Source: Acidobacteriaceae bacterium
Lineage (GTDB): Bacteria; Acidobacteriota; Terriglobia; Bryobacterales; Bryobacteraceae
Assembly (NCBI GenBank): GCA_020247055.1
Contig: JADCJL010000080.1
Coordinates: 36,476-100,475 of the forward strand
Direction: 5' to 3'
Length of the DNA: 64,000 nucleotides
The first letter of the stretch is position 1. Every line of letters begins with the position of its first letter. The notes beneath the pieces are model-generated. The model did no database searches. It saw only the letters and a list, made by a program, of their open reading frames with translations, and was not told the origin of the DNA. Positions 16,060-27,052 of the stretch are shown here, one piece after another. The position numbers and the translations under genes were made by a program.

Positions 16060-18546
16060 ATGCAGCGCCTCTTCCTGATCGACTCGTTTGGCTATATCTT
16101 CCGGGCCTATTACGCTCGCATGCGCATGAATGCCCCGCCCATGCGGACCTCGGCCGGCGTACCCACCGAAGCGGTCTTCATCTTCCACAACATGTTGAAG
16201 AAGCTGCGCGAGAAGTACCATCCGGAATACCTCGCCGCCGTTTACGAATCGCTCGGTCCCACCTTCCGCGAAACCGAGTTCGCCGCCTACAAGGCCAACC
16301 GCACCGAAACCCCGCCGGACCTGCTCGCGCAGGTGCCGCTCGTCAAGCGTCTGCTTGAGGCCCTGCGGATTCCTGTCCTCGAGTTCGACAGCTTTGAGGC
16401 CGATGACGTCATCGGCACGCTAGCCCGGCGCGCGCAGGCCACTGGACTCGAAGTGGTGATCGTCTCCTCGGACAAGGACATGCTGCAACTGGTCGGCCCG
16501 GGCATCTCCATGCTCAATCCGGCCAAGGACGACACGCTGTATGACCGGGACAAGGTGAAGGAGTTCATGGGCGTCTGGCCGGAGCAGGTGGCCGACCTGC
16601 TCGCGCTGAAGGGCGACGCGATCGACAACATCCCGGGCGCCCCCGGCATTGGCGACAAGGGCGCCGTCGCGCTGCTCGAGCAGTACGGCACGCTCGACAA
16701 GCTGCTCGCCGAGGGCCCTAACCTGACCAAGAAGACCTACCGGGAGGCGCTGACGACGCACCGCGAACAGGTGGAGCTGTCCAAGCGCCTCGCCACGATC
16801 CACTGCGAGGTGCCGCTCGAACTGTCGCTCGACGCGCTCGCGGCCGCCGACCCGGATCGCCCCACGCTCGAAGCCTTCTACCGCGAAATGGAGTTCTTTT
16901 CGTTCCTCCGCGACCTGGCGCCGGAGCCGGTGAAGGTGGCCGAGGATTACGCCCCCATCGCCGCCGAAGAGCTCCCTGGCTGGGCCGGGGCGGGGCCGGT
17001 GGGCGTGGCGCTGTTCGACGGCCAACTCGGCGTGGCGCGGGCGCCCGGCGAGGCCCGCGCCTGCCCGTCGCTCACGTTCCTGCAATCGGACACGCCCAAG
17101 ATCGCCCACGATCTGAAGGCCCTCTACACCGCCGACCCCGCCGCCCGCCACCTGACCCGCGACCTGCTGCTCGAAGCCTTTCTGCTCACCGCTGACTCCG
17201 GCAACGCCGCCTTTGAAGCGCTGTGCGAGGTCTATCTGCACCAGAAGCCGGGCGCCCGCGCCGACCAGCGCGCCGACCTTACCCTGCGCCTGGCCGAGAA
17301 GCTGGGCCCGGAGGTCGATAAGATCGGCGCCCGCGAGATCTACGAATCCATCGATCTGCCGCTGGTGCCCGTGCTCGCCGCCATGGAGCGCACCGGCGTA
17401 CTGATCGAGCCCAAGCAACTGGGCGTGATGTCGGCCAAGATGGAGACGGTGATTGAGGGGCTGACGCGCGAGATCCACGGCCTGGCCGGACGCGAGTTCA
17501 ACATCAACTCGCCGCAGCAGCTGGGGAAGGTCCTCTTTGAAGACCTCAACCTCCCGGCCCCGACCAAGGGCGGCAAGAAGCAGATCTCGACGGCCGCCGA
17601 TGTGCTCGAAGGCCTCGCCCACCCGATCGCCGCCCGCGTGCTCGAGTACCGCGGCCTCGTGAAGCTGAAGGGTACCTACGTCGACGCGCTCCCGGCGCTG
17701 ATCCGGCCCGAAACCGGCCGCGTGCATACGACCTTCCAGCAGACGGGGGCGGCGACGGGCCGCCTGTCGAGTTCGAACCCGAACCTGCAGAACATCCCCG
17801 TCCGCACCGAACTCGGCCGCGAGATCCGCGCCGCCTTCATCCCGCCGCCCGGCTGGAAGCTGGTCGTCGCCGACTACTCGCAGATTGAGCTGCGCCTGCT
17901 CGCCCACATGTCGGGCGATGCGGTGCTCGTCGATGCCTTTCAGCACGGCGAGGACATCCACACCCGCACGGCGGCCGAGGTCTTTGGCGTCAACGCGGCC
18001 TTTGTCACCCCGGAGATGCGCCGCGGCGCCAAGGCCGTCAACTTCGGGATCGTCTACGGCCAGACGGCCTTTGGGCTGGCGACGGCGCTCGGCATCCCCA
18101 AACACGAAGCCGAGAAGTACATCAAGGCCTATTTCGCCCGCTACTCCGGGGTGAAGCACTTCATCGAAAAGACGATCGCCGAGGTGCGCGCCAAAGGCTA
18201 CGCCGAGACGCTGTTCGGCCGCCGGCGCCCGATTCCCGATATGGACAGCCGCAACCCGAACGCCCGCTCGTTTGCCGAACGCACGGCCGTCAACACGCCG
18301 CTGCAGGGTTCGGCCGCCGACCTGATCAAGCTGGCGATGATCCGCATCGCCGCGGCGCTCGCGAGCCGGCAGTTCGCCGCCCGAATGATTCTGCAGGTGC
18401 ACGACGAACTCGTTTTTGAAGCCCCGCCCGGGGAGGTGGAGGCGCTGACGCATCTGGTGAAGACCGAGATGGAGTCGGTCCGTAAGTTTGCCGTGCCGCT
18501 TGTCGTCGATACGGGAGTAGGGGACAATTGGCGCGATGCGAAATAG
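16060..18546 (+). CDS. polA: DNA polymerase I, proofreading site lost
   Basis: 828 residues from the ATG at 16060 (GGAGG just upstream); a GTG at 16027 gives a longer, less likely start. The 5' nuclease domain covers about residues 1-285 (FEADDVIGTLA, SSDKDMLQL). The polymerase domain has motif A DYSQIELRLLAHMSG (D605), motif B RRGAKAVNFGIVYG (about 655) and motif C QVHDELVFE (H781, D782). The central 3'-5' exonuclease domain is short and lacks the D-x-E motif (VGVALFDGQLGV instead), so proofreading is probably absent, as in Taq polymerase. It works in repair and Okazaki maturation. Confidence 0.96.
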   Translation: MQRLFLIDSFGYIFRAYYARMRMNAPPMRTSAGVPTEAVFIFHNMLKKLREKYHPEYLAAVYESLGPTFRETEFAAYKANRTETPPDLLAQVPLVKRLLEALRIPVLEFDSFEADDVIGTLARRAQATGLEVVIVSSDKDMLQLVGPGISMLNPAKDDTLYDRDKVKEFMGVWPEQVADLLALKGDAIDNIPGAPGIGDKGAVALLEQYGTLDKLLAEGPNLTKKTYREALTTHREQVELSKRLATIHCEVPLELSLDALAAADPDRPTLEAFYREMEFFSFLRDLAPEPVKVAEDYAPIAAEELPGWAGAGPVGVALFDGQLGVARAPGEARACPSLTFLQSDTPKIAHDLKALYTADPAARHLTRDLLLEAFLLTADSGNAAFEALCEVYLHQKPGARADQRADLTLRLAEKLGPEVDKIGAREIYESIDLPLVPVLAAMERTGVLIEPKQLGVMSAKMETVIEGLTREIHGLAGREFNINSPQQLGKVLFEDLNLPAPTKGGKKQISTAADVLEGLAHPIAARVLEYRGLVKLKGTYVDALPALIRPETGRVHTTFQQTGAATGRLSSSNPNLQNIPVRTELGREIRAAFIPPPGWKLVVADYSQIELRLLAHMSGDAVLVDAFQHGEDIHTRTAAEVFGVNAAFVTPEMRRGAKAVNFGIVYGQTAFGLATALGIPKHEAEKYIKAYFARYSGVKHFIEKTIAEVRAKGYAETLFGRRRPIPDMDSRNPNARSFAERTAVNTPLQGSAADLIKLAMIRIAAALASRQFAARMILQVHDELVFEAPPGEVEALTHLVKTEMESVRKFAVPLVVDTGVGDNWRDAK

Positions 18547-18558
18547 CGCGATGCGAAA
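18531..18558 (+). repeat. 13-bp direct repeat spanning the polA stop and next start
   Basis: GCGCGATGCGAAA occurs at 18531-18543 and again at 18546-18558, period 15 bp. The first copy contains the last polA codons and the first ATG of the next gene. The second contains that gene's alternative ATG (18551). An in-frame 15-bp duplication would explain both, and it leaves the true start uncertain. Confidence 0.7.
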
Positions 18559-19171
18559 GATCTGGATTCCCGCCCTCGCCCTGCTGGCGGCCTGCGGCCC
18601 GGCGAAGGTGGCCGAAAAGCCGAAGCCGCCGGTGCAGGCGCCGGAGCAGTTTTCGGTGCGGTTTGAGACCTCGAAGGGCGATGTTGTCGTCGCCGTGAAC
18701 CGCGCGTGGGCGCCGCTCGGCGCGGATCGGTTCTACGAACTCGTGCAGGAGAAGTTCTACGACGAGCAGAAGTTTTTCCGCGTCGTGCGGGGCTTCGTCG
18801 CGCAATGGGGCATCCACAAAGATCCGAAGACGAATCGCCTCTGGGCGGGCCGGGAGATCGTCGATGATCCGGTGAAGCAAAGTAATGTGCGCGGCACGCT
18901 TACGTTCGCCACCCGCGGCCCCAACACGCGCTCGACGCAGCTGTTCTTCAACCTGCGGGACAACTCGGCGCTCGACCGCGACGGCTTCGCGCCGATCGGC
19001 AAGGTGACCGAGGGGCTTGAGGTGCTCGATCAACTGGCCTTCGTCTACGGCGACATCGCGCCGCTCGGGCCGGGGCCGGATCCGAAGCTCGCGCAGCAGG
19101 AAGGCAACGCTTACTTTGAGCGGACGTGGCCGCGGCTCGATACAATTAAGCGAGTTACTCTCGTTCCCTAA
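18536..19171 (+). CDS. Lipoprotein peptidyl-prolyl cis-trans isomerase (cyclophilin)
   Basis: Speeds proline isomerisation during folding of envelope proteins. A 211-residue protein with a lipoprotein signal (LALLAACG, lipidated Cys about residue 20), a linker rich in Lys/Pro, and a cyclophilin domain: FETSKGDVVVAVN, FFRVVRGFVAQWGI (catalytic Arg region), GTLTFATRGPNTRSTQLFFNL and the late FAPIGKVTEGLEVLD. The ATG at 18536 overlaps the polA stop; ATG 18551 is an alternative. The domain is of the bacterial short type. Confidence 0.9.
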   Translation: MRNSAMRKIWIPALALLAACGPAKVAEKPKPPVQAPEQFSVRFETSKGDVVVAVNRAWAPLGADRFYELVQEKFYDEQKFFRVVRGFVAQWGIHKDPKTNRLWAGREIVDDPVKQSNVRGTLTFATRGPNTRSTQLFFNLRDNSALDRDGFAPIGKVTEGLEVLDQLAFVYGDIAPLGPGPDPKLAQQEGNAYFERTWPRLDTIKRVTLVP

Positions 19172-19180
19172 GGAGCCCTC

Positions 19181-20149
19181 ATGGACCGTCGCGATTTCCT
19201 CCACTCCACCGCTGCCGCTCTCGGCACCTCGGTTTCGGCGCTGGCCGACGCCCCCATGCCCATGGCCACGCTCGGCAAGTCCGGCCTGCGGGTTTCCCGG
19301 TTCACGCTCGGCGGCTACCACATGGCCGTGAAGGGCGAGGAGGAGGGCATCAAGATCATCCGCCGCGCCATCGATCTCGGCGTCGTGATGTTTGATTCGG
19401 CCGCCAAGTATCATCAGGGCAAGTCGGACGAAGTCTACGGCAAGGCGCTCACGGGCGGTCTGCGGAAGAAGGTCCTGCTGATGTCCAAGGCCGAGCTGCG
19501 CGATAAGAAATCCGCCATGGGCCAGCTCGAAATGACGCTCAAGCGGATGAATACGGACTATCTCGATCTATGGTGCTGCCATGAGGTGGCGCGGATGGAC
19601 GAGGTGGAGAAGATTTTTGGCCCCGGCGGCTCGCTCGAAGCGTTTGTCGAGGCCAAGAAGAAGGGCATGGTGCGCCACATCGGATTCACCGGCCATCATG
19701 ACCCCGAGGTGCATCAGGCGCTGCTCAAAGGATTTGACGGCTGGGAGACGGTGCAGCACCCGGTGAATCTCATTGACCCGCACTATCTGAGCTTCATCCA
19801 GCATGTGCTGCCGAAGGTGCGGGCCAAGGGCCTGGGCTTGCTCGCCATGAAGTCGAACGCGATTGGCGGCATAACGAAGGCCAACATCGCCACGATCGCC
19901 GAGTGCCTCCGCTACACGCTCAGCCACGATGTGGATACGCTCGTCTCGGGGGTGGAAACCGTGCAGCAGCTTGAAGAAAATGTGCTCACCGTGAAGACCT
20001 TCCAAAAGATGAATCGCCAGGAGATTTCGACGCTGCTCTCGCGCACGGCCAAGGGTCCGATCGGGTCGAAGATCGAGCGTTACAAGAAGCCCGAAAAGAC
20101 GGCGATCCTCGACCAGCTCGCGCCGCACCACGACGGCGACCCGGTCTAG
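19181..20149 (+). CDS. Aldo/keto reductase with Tat-type signal
   Basis: A 322-residue NAD(P)H-dependent oxidoreductase of the aldo/keto reductase superfamily. An N-terminal RRDFLHSTAAALG looks like a Tat signal with a weak hydrophobic core. The catalytic tetrad is complete: D72 and Y77 (FDSAAKYHQG), K103 (LMSKAEL) and H134 (WCCHE). Such Tat-tagged reductases are frequent in Acidobacteria and Planctomycetes; the substrate is unknown. AAGGAG precedes the ATG. It is followed after 3 bp by the VWFA gene, so they are probably co-transcribed. Confidence 0.88.
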   Translation: MDRRDFLHSTAAALGTSVSALADAPMPMATLGKSGLRVSRFTLGGYHMAVKGEEEGIKIIRRAIDLGVVMFDSAAKYHQGKSDEVYGKALTGGLRKKVLLMSKAELRDKKSAMGQLEMTLKRMNTDYLDLWCCHEVARMDEVEKIFGPGGSLEAFVEAKKKGMVRHIGFTGHHDPEVHQALLKGFDGWETVQHPVNLIDPHYLSFIQHVLPKVRAKGLGLLAMKSNAIGGITKANIATIAECLRYTLSHDVDTLVSGVETVQQLEENVLTVKTFQKMNRQEISTLLSRTAKGPIGSKIERYKKPEKTAILDQLAPHHDGDPV

Positions 20150-20152
20150 CGG

Positions 20153-21187
20153 ATGCGCGGCGCCATCGCCTTCCTGCTCGCTTGCGTTCTGCCGGCGCAG
20201 GAGGCCGGTTTTCGGACCCAGGTCCGCCTGGTGGTGGTGCCCGTGACGGTGCGGGACGCCAAGGGCCGTCCCGTGGACGGGTTGACGAAAGAGAGCTTCC
20301 AGCTTTTCGACCAGAACGCCCGGCAGCCGTTTGAACTCGATACGTTTGATACGGGTGTGGCGCCGGTGTCGCTGCTGGTGGCCGTACAGACCTCGGGCAT
20401 CTCGGCGGCGGCGCTCGTCAAGGTGCGCCAGATTGGCGCGATGATTCAGCCGCTGGTGGCGGGGGAGCGCGGTTGCGCCGGGCTGCTTTCGTTTTCCGAT
20501 GCGGTGGTGCTCCGGCAGCCCTGCACCCGCGATGTCGACGCGCTCGCGGGCGCCTTCGCCCGGCTCGAACCCCGTGCGCCCACCGAGGGCCATCTGCTCG
20601 ACGCCGCCGCCGAGGCGATCCGGTTGCTGGACGCCCGTCCGAACTCGCGCCGCGTTCTGCTGCTGATCGCCGAGACGCGCGACCGCGGCAGTGAGGCCAA
20701 GCTCGACGACGTGATCCGCGCCGCGCAGACGGCCGGGGTGACCGTCTACGCCGCCACCTACTCGGCCTTCCGCACCGGCTTTCTCGCCAAGCCCGAAGAG
20801 GTACAGCCGCCGCGGCGCACGCGCCCGCTGCCGCTGCCTTCGGGCAAGCCGGTCTCTGATCCGGTGGGCGAGTCGATTCCCGCCAACTCGGGCGGTCAAT
20901 CAACCGACCTGCTGGGCGGCATCGGCGAACTCGCCCGGCTCGGTAAGGAGAAGGCCACCGAGAAACTCGCTGCCGCCACGGGCGGAGCGGAATACCCGTT
21001 TACGCGGCTGAGCGGCCTTGAAAAAGCCATTCAGCAGTTGGGCGAGGAGATCCATGCGCAGTACGTAATCAGCTTTTTGCCGAACGAACCCAAGCCTGGC
21101 TATCACGCGCTGCGGGTGCAGGTGGGGGTGAGCGGGAAGGTACAGGTGCGCAGCCGCCCCGGCTACTGGGTGAACGCCGCGCCGTAA
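20153..21187 (+). CDS. VWFA-related Acidobacterial protein (TIGR03436-like)
   Basis: A 344-residue exported protein (signal peptide about residues 1-15). The start of the mature part (RLVVVPVTVRDAKGRPVDGLTKESFQLFDQ) and the end (AQYVISFLPNEPKPGYHALRVQV ... RSRPGYWV) are the hallmarks of the VWFA-related family abundant in Solibacter-like genomes. The metal-binding motif, normally D-x-S-x-S, is VQTSGIS here, so the Asp is lost and metal binding is doubtful. A Pro-rich insert follows residue 210. Its role is unknown. Confidence 0.85.
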   Translation: MRGAIAFLLACVLPAQEAGFRTQVRLVVVPVTVRDAKGRPVDGLTKESFQLFDQNARQPFELDTFDTGVAPVSLLVAVQTSGISAAALVKVRQIGAMIQPLVAGERGCAGLLSFSDAVVLRQPCTRDVDALAGAFARLEPRAPTEGHLLDAAAEAIRLLDARPNSRRVLLLIAETRDRGSEAKLDDVIRAAQTAGVTVYAATYSAFRTGFLAKPEEVQPPRRTRPLPLPSGKPVSDPVGESIPANSGGQSTDLLGGIGELARLGKEKATEKLAAATGGAEYPFTRLSGLEKAIQQLGEEIHAQYVISFLPNEPKPGYHALRVQVGVSGKVQVRSRPGYWVNAAP

Positions 21188-21235
21188 AACCGGTGCGCCC
21201 GGCGCGCCGGATCGGCCATACTGAAGGTCTGTTCG

Positions 21236-21925
21236 ATGATGATTGTTCCCTGCCCTGCCCGCATGACCCGGCTCCGGCCTCTCTGCCTGCTGTTTGCTCT
21301 CGCGCTGCCCGCCTTTTCGGAGGGCAAGTGGTTGCGTCTCGATTCGCCGGCGCACTTCCGTCCCCTGGCCGACCGCAGTTGGACCTTCGCCAACGGGGTG
21401 TTCACGACGGTGCGGGATCCGCGGCTGCTCGAAGACCTGATTACGCTTGAAACGTTCGATAACTTCGAATTGACGCTCGAGTGGCGCCTCGAACCTGGCG
21501 GCAACAGCGGGGTGAAGCATCACATCACCGAGGAGATTTTTCTGCTTCACGAGAAACCCGGGTATCTCGACGGCCGCCGGATCCAGCGCGCGGAACTCCC
21601 GCCGGGCGCGCGAGGCGAGCTTTACCTGCGAGGGCTTGAGTTCCAACTGCTCGACGATGAGCGCCATCCGGACGGCGCCCGCGGCCGGAACCGCCATACC
21701 GGAGCGCTGTACAACAAGATCCCGCCCACGGCATCGCCGGCCCATCCGCCGGGCGAGTGGAACACTCTGCGGCTACGGTATCGGGGTGGCCTGCTGGAGC
21801 ACTGGGTGAACGGTAAGCCGGTGCTTTCGGCCAAAGTCTCCGGCCCGGCCAGCCCCGTGGCGCTGCAGAACCACGCGGACTCGATTGCGCAGTTCCGCAA
21901 GATCCGGATTCGCCGCCTGGACTAG
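21236..21925 (+). CDS. DUF1080 protein (3-keto-disaccharide hydrolase-like fold)
   Basis: A 229-residue exported protein. The ATG at 21236 has GAAGGT nine bases upstream; a second ATG at 21263 gives a tighter signal peptide. The DUF1080 core is seen in NFELTLEWRLEPGGNSGVKHHI (about residues 80-102), the middle LEFQLLDDERHPDGA and the end PGEWNTLRLRYRGG ... HWVNGKPV. The fold is a concanavalin-like sandwich; some members hydrolyse 3-keto-glycosides. The stop overlaps the convergent universal stress gene in CTAG. Confidence 0.85.
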   Translation: MMIVPCPARMTRLRPLCLLFALALPAFSEGKWLRLDSPAHFRPLADRSWTFANGVFTTVRDPRLLEDLITLETFDNFELTLEWRLEPGGNSGVKHHITEEIFLLHEKPGYLDGRRIQRAELPPGARGELYLRGLEFQLLDDERHPDGARGRNRHTGALYNKIPPTASPAHPPGEWNTLRLRYRGGLLEHWVNGKPVLSAKVSGPASPVALQNHADSIAQFRKIRIRRLD

Positions 21926-22782
21926 AGACTCAGCACCGGGCAGGGCGACTCGCGGACAATCGAGTAGGCCTGCGCGGTCAACCGGCCCAGCAGCGAGTGG
22001 TCTGAGTGCCGGCCGATCACCACAAGATCGGCGCCCTGCTCGACGGCGACGCGACGAATCAACTGGGCCGGCCCCGCCGCTTCGATCACCGTCCTGGCCG
22101 TAAGTCCCTCCTTTTCAATGGCCTCCTGCAAGGTCGTCCTCACCGCCGCTTGCAGGGCCATCCGCCAGGAGGGATCCATCGACGGCTGCACGCCGTCACC
22201 CACCACGGGCATGGCATGGACCACCGTAATCTCCTCGGCACCCAGCTCCCGGGCCGCCGCGAGCACCTCGCCGGTGCGGGCCGCCAGGTCTACGCCCACG
22301 ACAATTTTGCGGAACGTCCCGCTGCCCGGCCGCGGCTCCTGCAGGTGGGCGCCCGTCAGCACCGGCAGCGGCGAATCGTGCAGCACTTTGGCGGCGACCG
22401 AACCCAGAATCAGACGCCGGAAGACGCCAAAGCCATGCGTCGCCAGCACTACCAGATCGGCCGACTCCGCATGGGCTATCCGGAGGATCTCTCCCGCCGG
22501 GTCGCCCTCGACCAGGAACGTCCGGTAGCGGCAAGCGCCCAGATGCTCCTGGCAGAACGCCGTCAACTGCCGTTCGAGCAGCGGCTTCTGCGCCTCGTAC
22601 CATTCGAGGACCACGGCGCCGGGCACGTCCATGCCCTCCACCATCAACTCAAACGGCCGCATGGCGTGCACGGCCACAATCTCGGCCCCGCTCGCTTGGG
22701 CCATTGCGCGCACCTGATGCGCCATCAGGATCGACTGGGGGGCGAAGTCTACGGCAAGGAGAATTTTGGTGAATTTCTTCAT
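21922..22782 (-). CDS. Tandem universal stress protein (UspA)
   Basis: A 286-residue cytoplasmic protein with two Usp domains (about residues 1-150 and 156-286). Each starts with a K-I-[L/V]-[L/V]-[A/G]-V-D strand and ends with the nucleotide-binding G-x2-G-x9-G-S/T element: THGFGVFRRLILGSVAAKVL in the first, RHSDHSLLGRLTAQAYSIV in the second. The first domain fits the ATP-binding form better. Such proteins appear under starvation or stress; no partner is evident here. Confidence 0.92.
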   Translation of the reverse strand: MKKFTKILLAVDFAPQSILMAHQVRAMAQASGAEIVAVHAMRPFELMVEGMDVPGAVVLEWYEAQKPLLERQLTAFCQEHLGACRYRTFLVEGDPAGEILRIAHAESADLVVLATHGFGVFRRLILGSVAAKVLHDSPLPVLTGAHLQEPRPGSGTFRKIVVGVDLAARTGEVLAAARELGAEEITVVHAMPVVGDGVQPSMDPSWRMALQAAVRTTLQEAIEKEGLTARTVIEAAGPAQLIRRVAVEQGADLVVIGRHSDHSLLGRLTAQAYSIVRESPCPVLSL

Positions 22783-22834
22783 GGCAACCCCAGCTTACAC
22801 CGGAGTCGATCAAATGTCTACATTTTTGTCCGAA

Positions 22835-24304
22835 TTATGCATCGCGGGGGCGAACGTAGAAGTCGATGGCCTCCGCGGCGGGTAGATTCTTTGGTTCGGC
22901 GGCGGCATCGGGATGGGTTGCGCGATAGCGTTGGAGCACGAGGTTCTGCAGCTGCCTGACGACCTCGGGGTACTTCGCGGCGACGTCGGTGAACTCGCCG
23001 GGATCGCGTTTGCGGTCATAGAGGCGGATGTAGCGGCCCGGGGTGGGCCGTTCCGTCTCGTACCCGTCGCCGCGCTTGCGCTTGCCCGAGCAGTGGATGA
23101 ACTTCCAGTCGGGACTGCTGAGGAAGGTCTCTTCGTTTTCGAGATACTGGCTCGTGATGTGCGACCGGCCGGGGGCTTTTTTGCCTTCGAGGTAGGGCCG
23201 CAGACTCGTGCCGTGCTGGCCGGGCAGCGACCCAAGGCCCAGCATATCGGCGAGGGTCGCGGTGACGTCGACGTGCTCGGTGAGCGCCTCGACCACCGCC
23301 CCGCGGCGGGCCCGGCCGGGAAAGCGGATGATGAGCGGGACGCGCAGCGCCGGCTCGTAGCCGCAGTGCTTTTCAAAGCGGCCGTGCTGGCCGATGCAGT
23401 AGCCGTGGTCGGCGAGGTAGACGACGAGGGTATCGTCTTCAAGGTTCAACCGGCGCAGGGTGTCGAGCACTTCGCCGACGTTGCGGTCGAGCATGGCGAC
23501 CGAGGTGTAGTAAGCCGCCTGAATGCCCTGCTTCTCCTCCGGGCTGAGATTGCGGAAGATGAGCGGGATCTGCCAGGCGTCCTCGGGGCCGACGCGGGGG
23601 ACGTCGAAGGAGGCGGCGGGGAACCGGGCGGCCATGTCGATGGGGAAATCGAAGGGCGAGTGGGGGTCGGGGAAGCTGACCCAGAGGGCGAAGGGCTCTT
23701 CGCGGTGCTCCTCCATCCAGCGGGTGGCCTGGCGGGCGGTGAAGGTGCCGCGCATCTCGTCGTAGTAGCGGGGGTAGGGGAGCTTTTCGCCGTTGAGCCA
23801 GATGCGGGCGGGGTCGCGGAAGGGTTTCCACGGGGGCTTGGTGGCGACGCCGGCGGGCGTCGGTTGGAGCACGGGGCTGCCGCTCCAGGCCTGGTTGATC
23901 TCGCGTTCGGCCATCATCGTCTCAAAGCCGTAGAGGCCGGGCGAAGAGGGACGGTTGAGGTGCATTTTGCCGAAGACGGCGGTTTTGTAGCCGGCCTCGC
24001 GGCAGCGCTTGGCGAGGTTGGGGCGGGCGGGGTCGAGGGAGGTCTGGAGGACGGTGACGCCGGCGGCCGAGGGCAGGAGGCCGGTGAGCAGGCTTTGCCG
24101 GGAGGGGGTGCAGACGGGCTGATTGCAGTAGTGCTGGGCGAAGCGGACGCCTTCGCGGGCGAGGCGGTCGAGGTTGGGGGTGCTAGCCCTTTTGTTGCCG
24201 TCGCAGCCCATGACGTAGGCGGCGTGGTCATCGGAGATGATGAACAGGAGGTTCGGTTTGCGGCGTGCGGCCAGGCCGGCCAGTAAAGTGCGTCGTGTAA
24301 TCAT
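22835..24304 (-). CDS. Sulfatase, formylglycine-dependent
   Basis: A 489-residue exported sulfatase. I chose the ATG at 24304 (MITRRTLLAGLAAR, a Tat-like or short signal); the longer frame runs back into the symporter gene. The activation motif C-T-P-S-R with downstream LLTG is intact, so the Cys can become formylglycine. The N-terminal metal ligands are in NLLFIISDDHA, the second metal site in YLADHGYCIGQHG, and HRK-like residues follow. It cuts sulfate esters, probably from glycans. It lies 8 bp after the symporter, suggesting a cleave-and-import pair. Confidence 0.92.
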   Translation of the reverse strand: MITRRTLLAGLAARRKPNLLFIISDDHAAYVMGCDGNKRASTPNLDRLAREGVRFAQHYCNQPVCTPSRQSLLTGLLPSAAGVTVLQTSLDPARPNLAKRCREAGYKTAVFGKMHLNRPSSPGLYGFETMMAEREINQAWSGSPVLQPTPAGVATKPPWKPFRDPARIWLNGEKLPYPRYYDEMRGTFTARQATRWMEEHREEPFALWVSFPDPHSPFDFPIDMAARFPAASFDVPRVGPEDAWQIPLIFRNLSPEEKQGIQAAYYTSVAMLDRNVGEVLDTLRRLNLEDDTLVVYLADHGYCIGQHGRFEKHCGYEPALRVPLIIRFPGRARRGAVVEALTEHVDVTATLADMLGLGSLPGQHGTSLRPYLEGKKAPGRSHITSQYLENEETFLSSPDWKFIHCSGKRKRGDGYETERPTPGRYIRLYDRKRDPGEFTDVAAKYPEVVRQLQNLVLQRYRATHPDAAAEPKNLPAAEAIDFYVRPRDA

Positions 24305-24312
24305 CGGGTTCC

Positions 24313-26094
<1,782 letters not shown>

Positions 26095-27052
26095 TCCGAT
26101 TAGTATACGAGTCCTCGTCTGCTTTTCCGTACTCGCCCTGGGTGCGTCCGCCCAGCAGGTTACGGTTACGCCCGAGGAGCTCCAATGGTTCCCCGGCGTT
26201 GCCGACTCGAACAGCCCCCTGCACTGGCGCCATGGGCAGATGATCGTTTTCAACTCCGACGGGATGCCCGTCCGGAGCGAGGGCACGGATGTGACCAACC
26301 TGCGCCGCGTCCGCGCCGTGAAACTGGATAGCTACGCGCACGTGCCGATGTGGATCGAAGCCACCCACGTTGAACCCGACGGTACGCTCTTTGCCTGGTA
26401 TCACCACGAGGTCGGCGCCGGTTGCGAGGGTCGTTATCTGAGTGCGCCCGAGATCGGCATGCTGGTCTCGACCGACAACGGCATCAGCTTTTCCGACCTC
26501 GGCATCATTCTCTCCTCGGGCGAGAAGGCCGACTGTACGGCCGAAAACGGGTACTTTGCGGGCGGCAACGGCGATTTCAGCGTCCTGCTTGATGAGGAGC
26601 GCCGGTATTTTTACATCTACTACTCCAACTATGCGGGCCCCTTGAGCGCCCAGGGGATTGCCGTCGCCCGCCTCGCCTATGAGGATCGGTTGTCCCCCGC
26701 CGGCAACGTCTGGAAGCGCTACGGCGGCGAGTGGAACGAAGCGGGTCTCGGCGGTTTCAGCGAAGCTGTCCTACCGGCGGTGGTCAGTTGGGCGAGTCCG
26801 AACACGGACGCTTTTTGGGGCCCGTCCCTGCACTACAACACCCACCTGAACAAGTACGTGATGCTGATGAACCGGGCCTGCTGCGAACCGGGCTGGCCGC
26901 CGGAGGGGATCTACATCAGCTTCGCCGACGACCTCGCCAAGCCGGAAGGCTGGACGCCGCCGCGGCAGATTCTCGCTAACGTCGGTTGGTATCCGATGGC
27001 TCTCGGCCTTGGCTCGGGGGAGACCGACAAGCGCGTCAGCCGCCGGGCCCGC

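Noticed and set aside
16420..18453. Long open frame of 677 codons antisense to polA
   Set aside because: Composition is Arg/Gly/His-rich without domains, and polA on the other strand is unmistakable; a side effect of high GC third positions.
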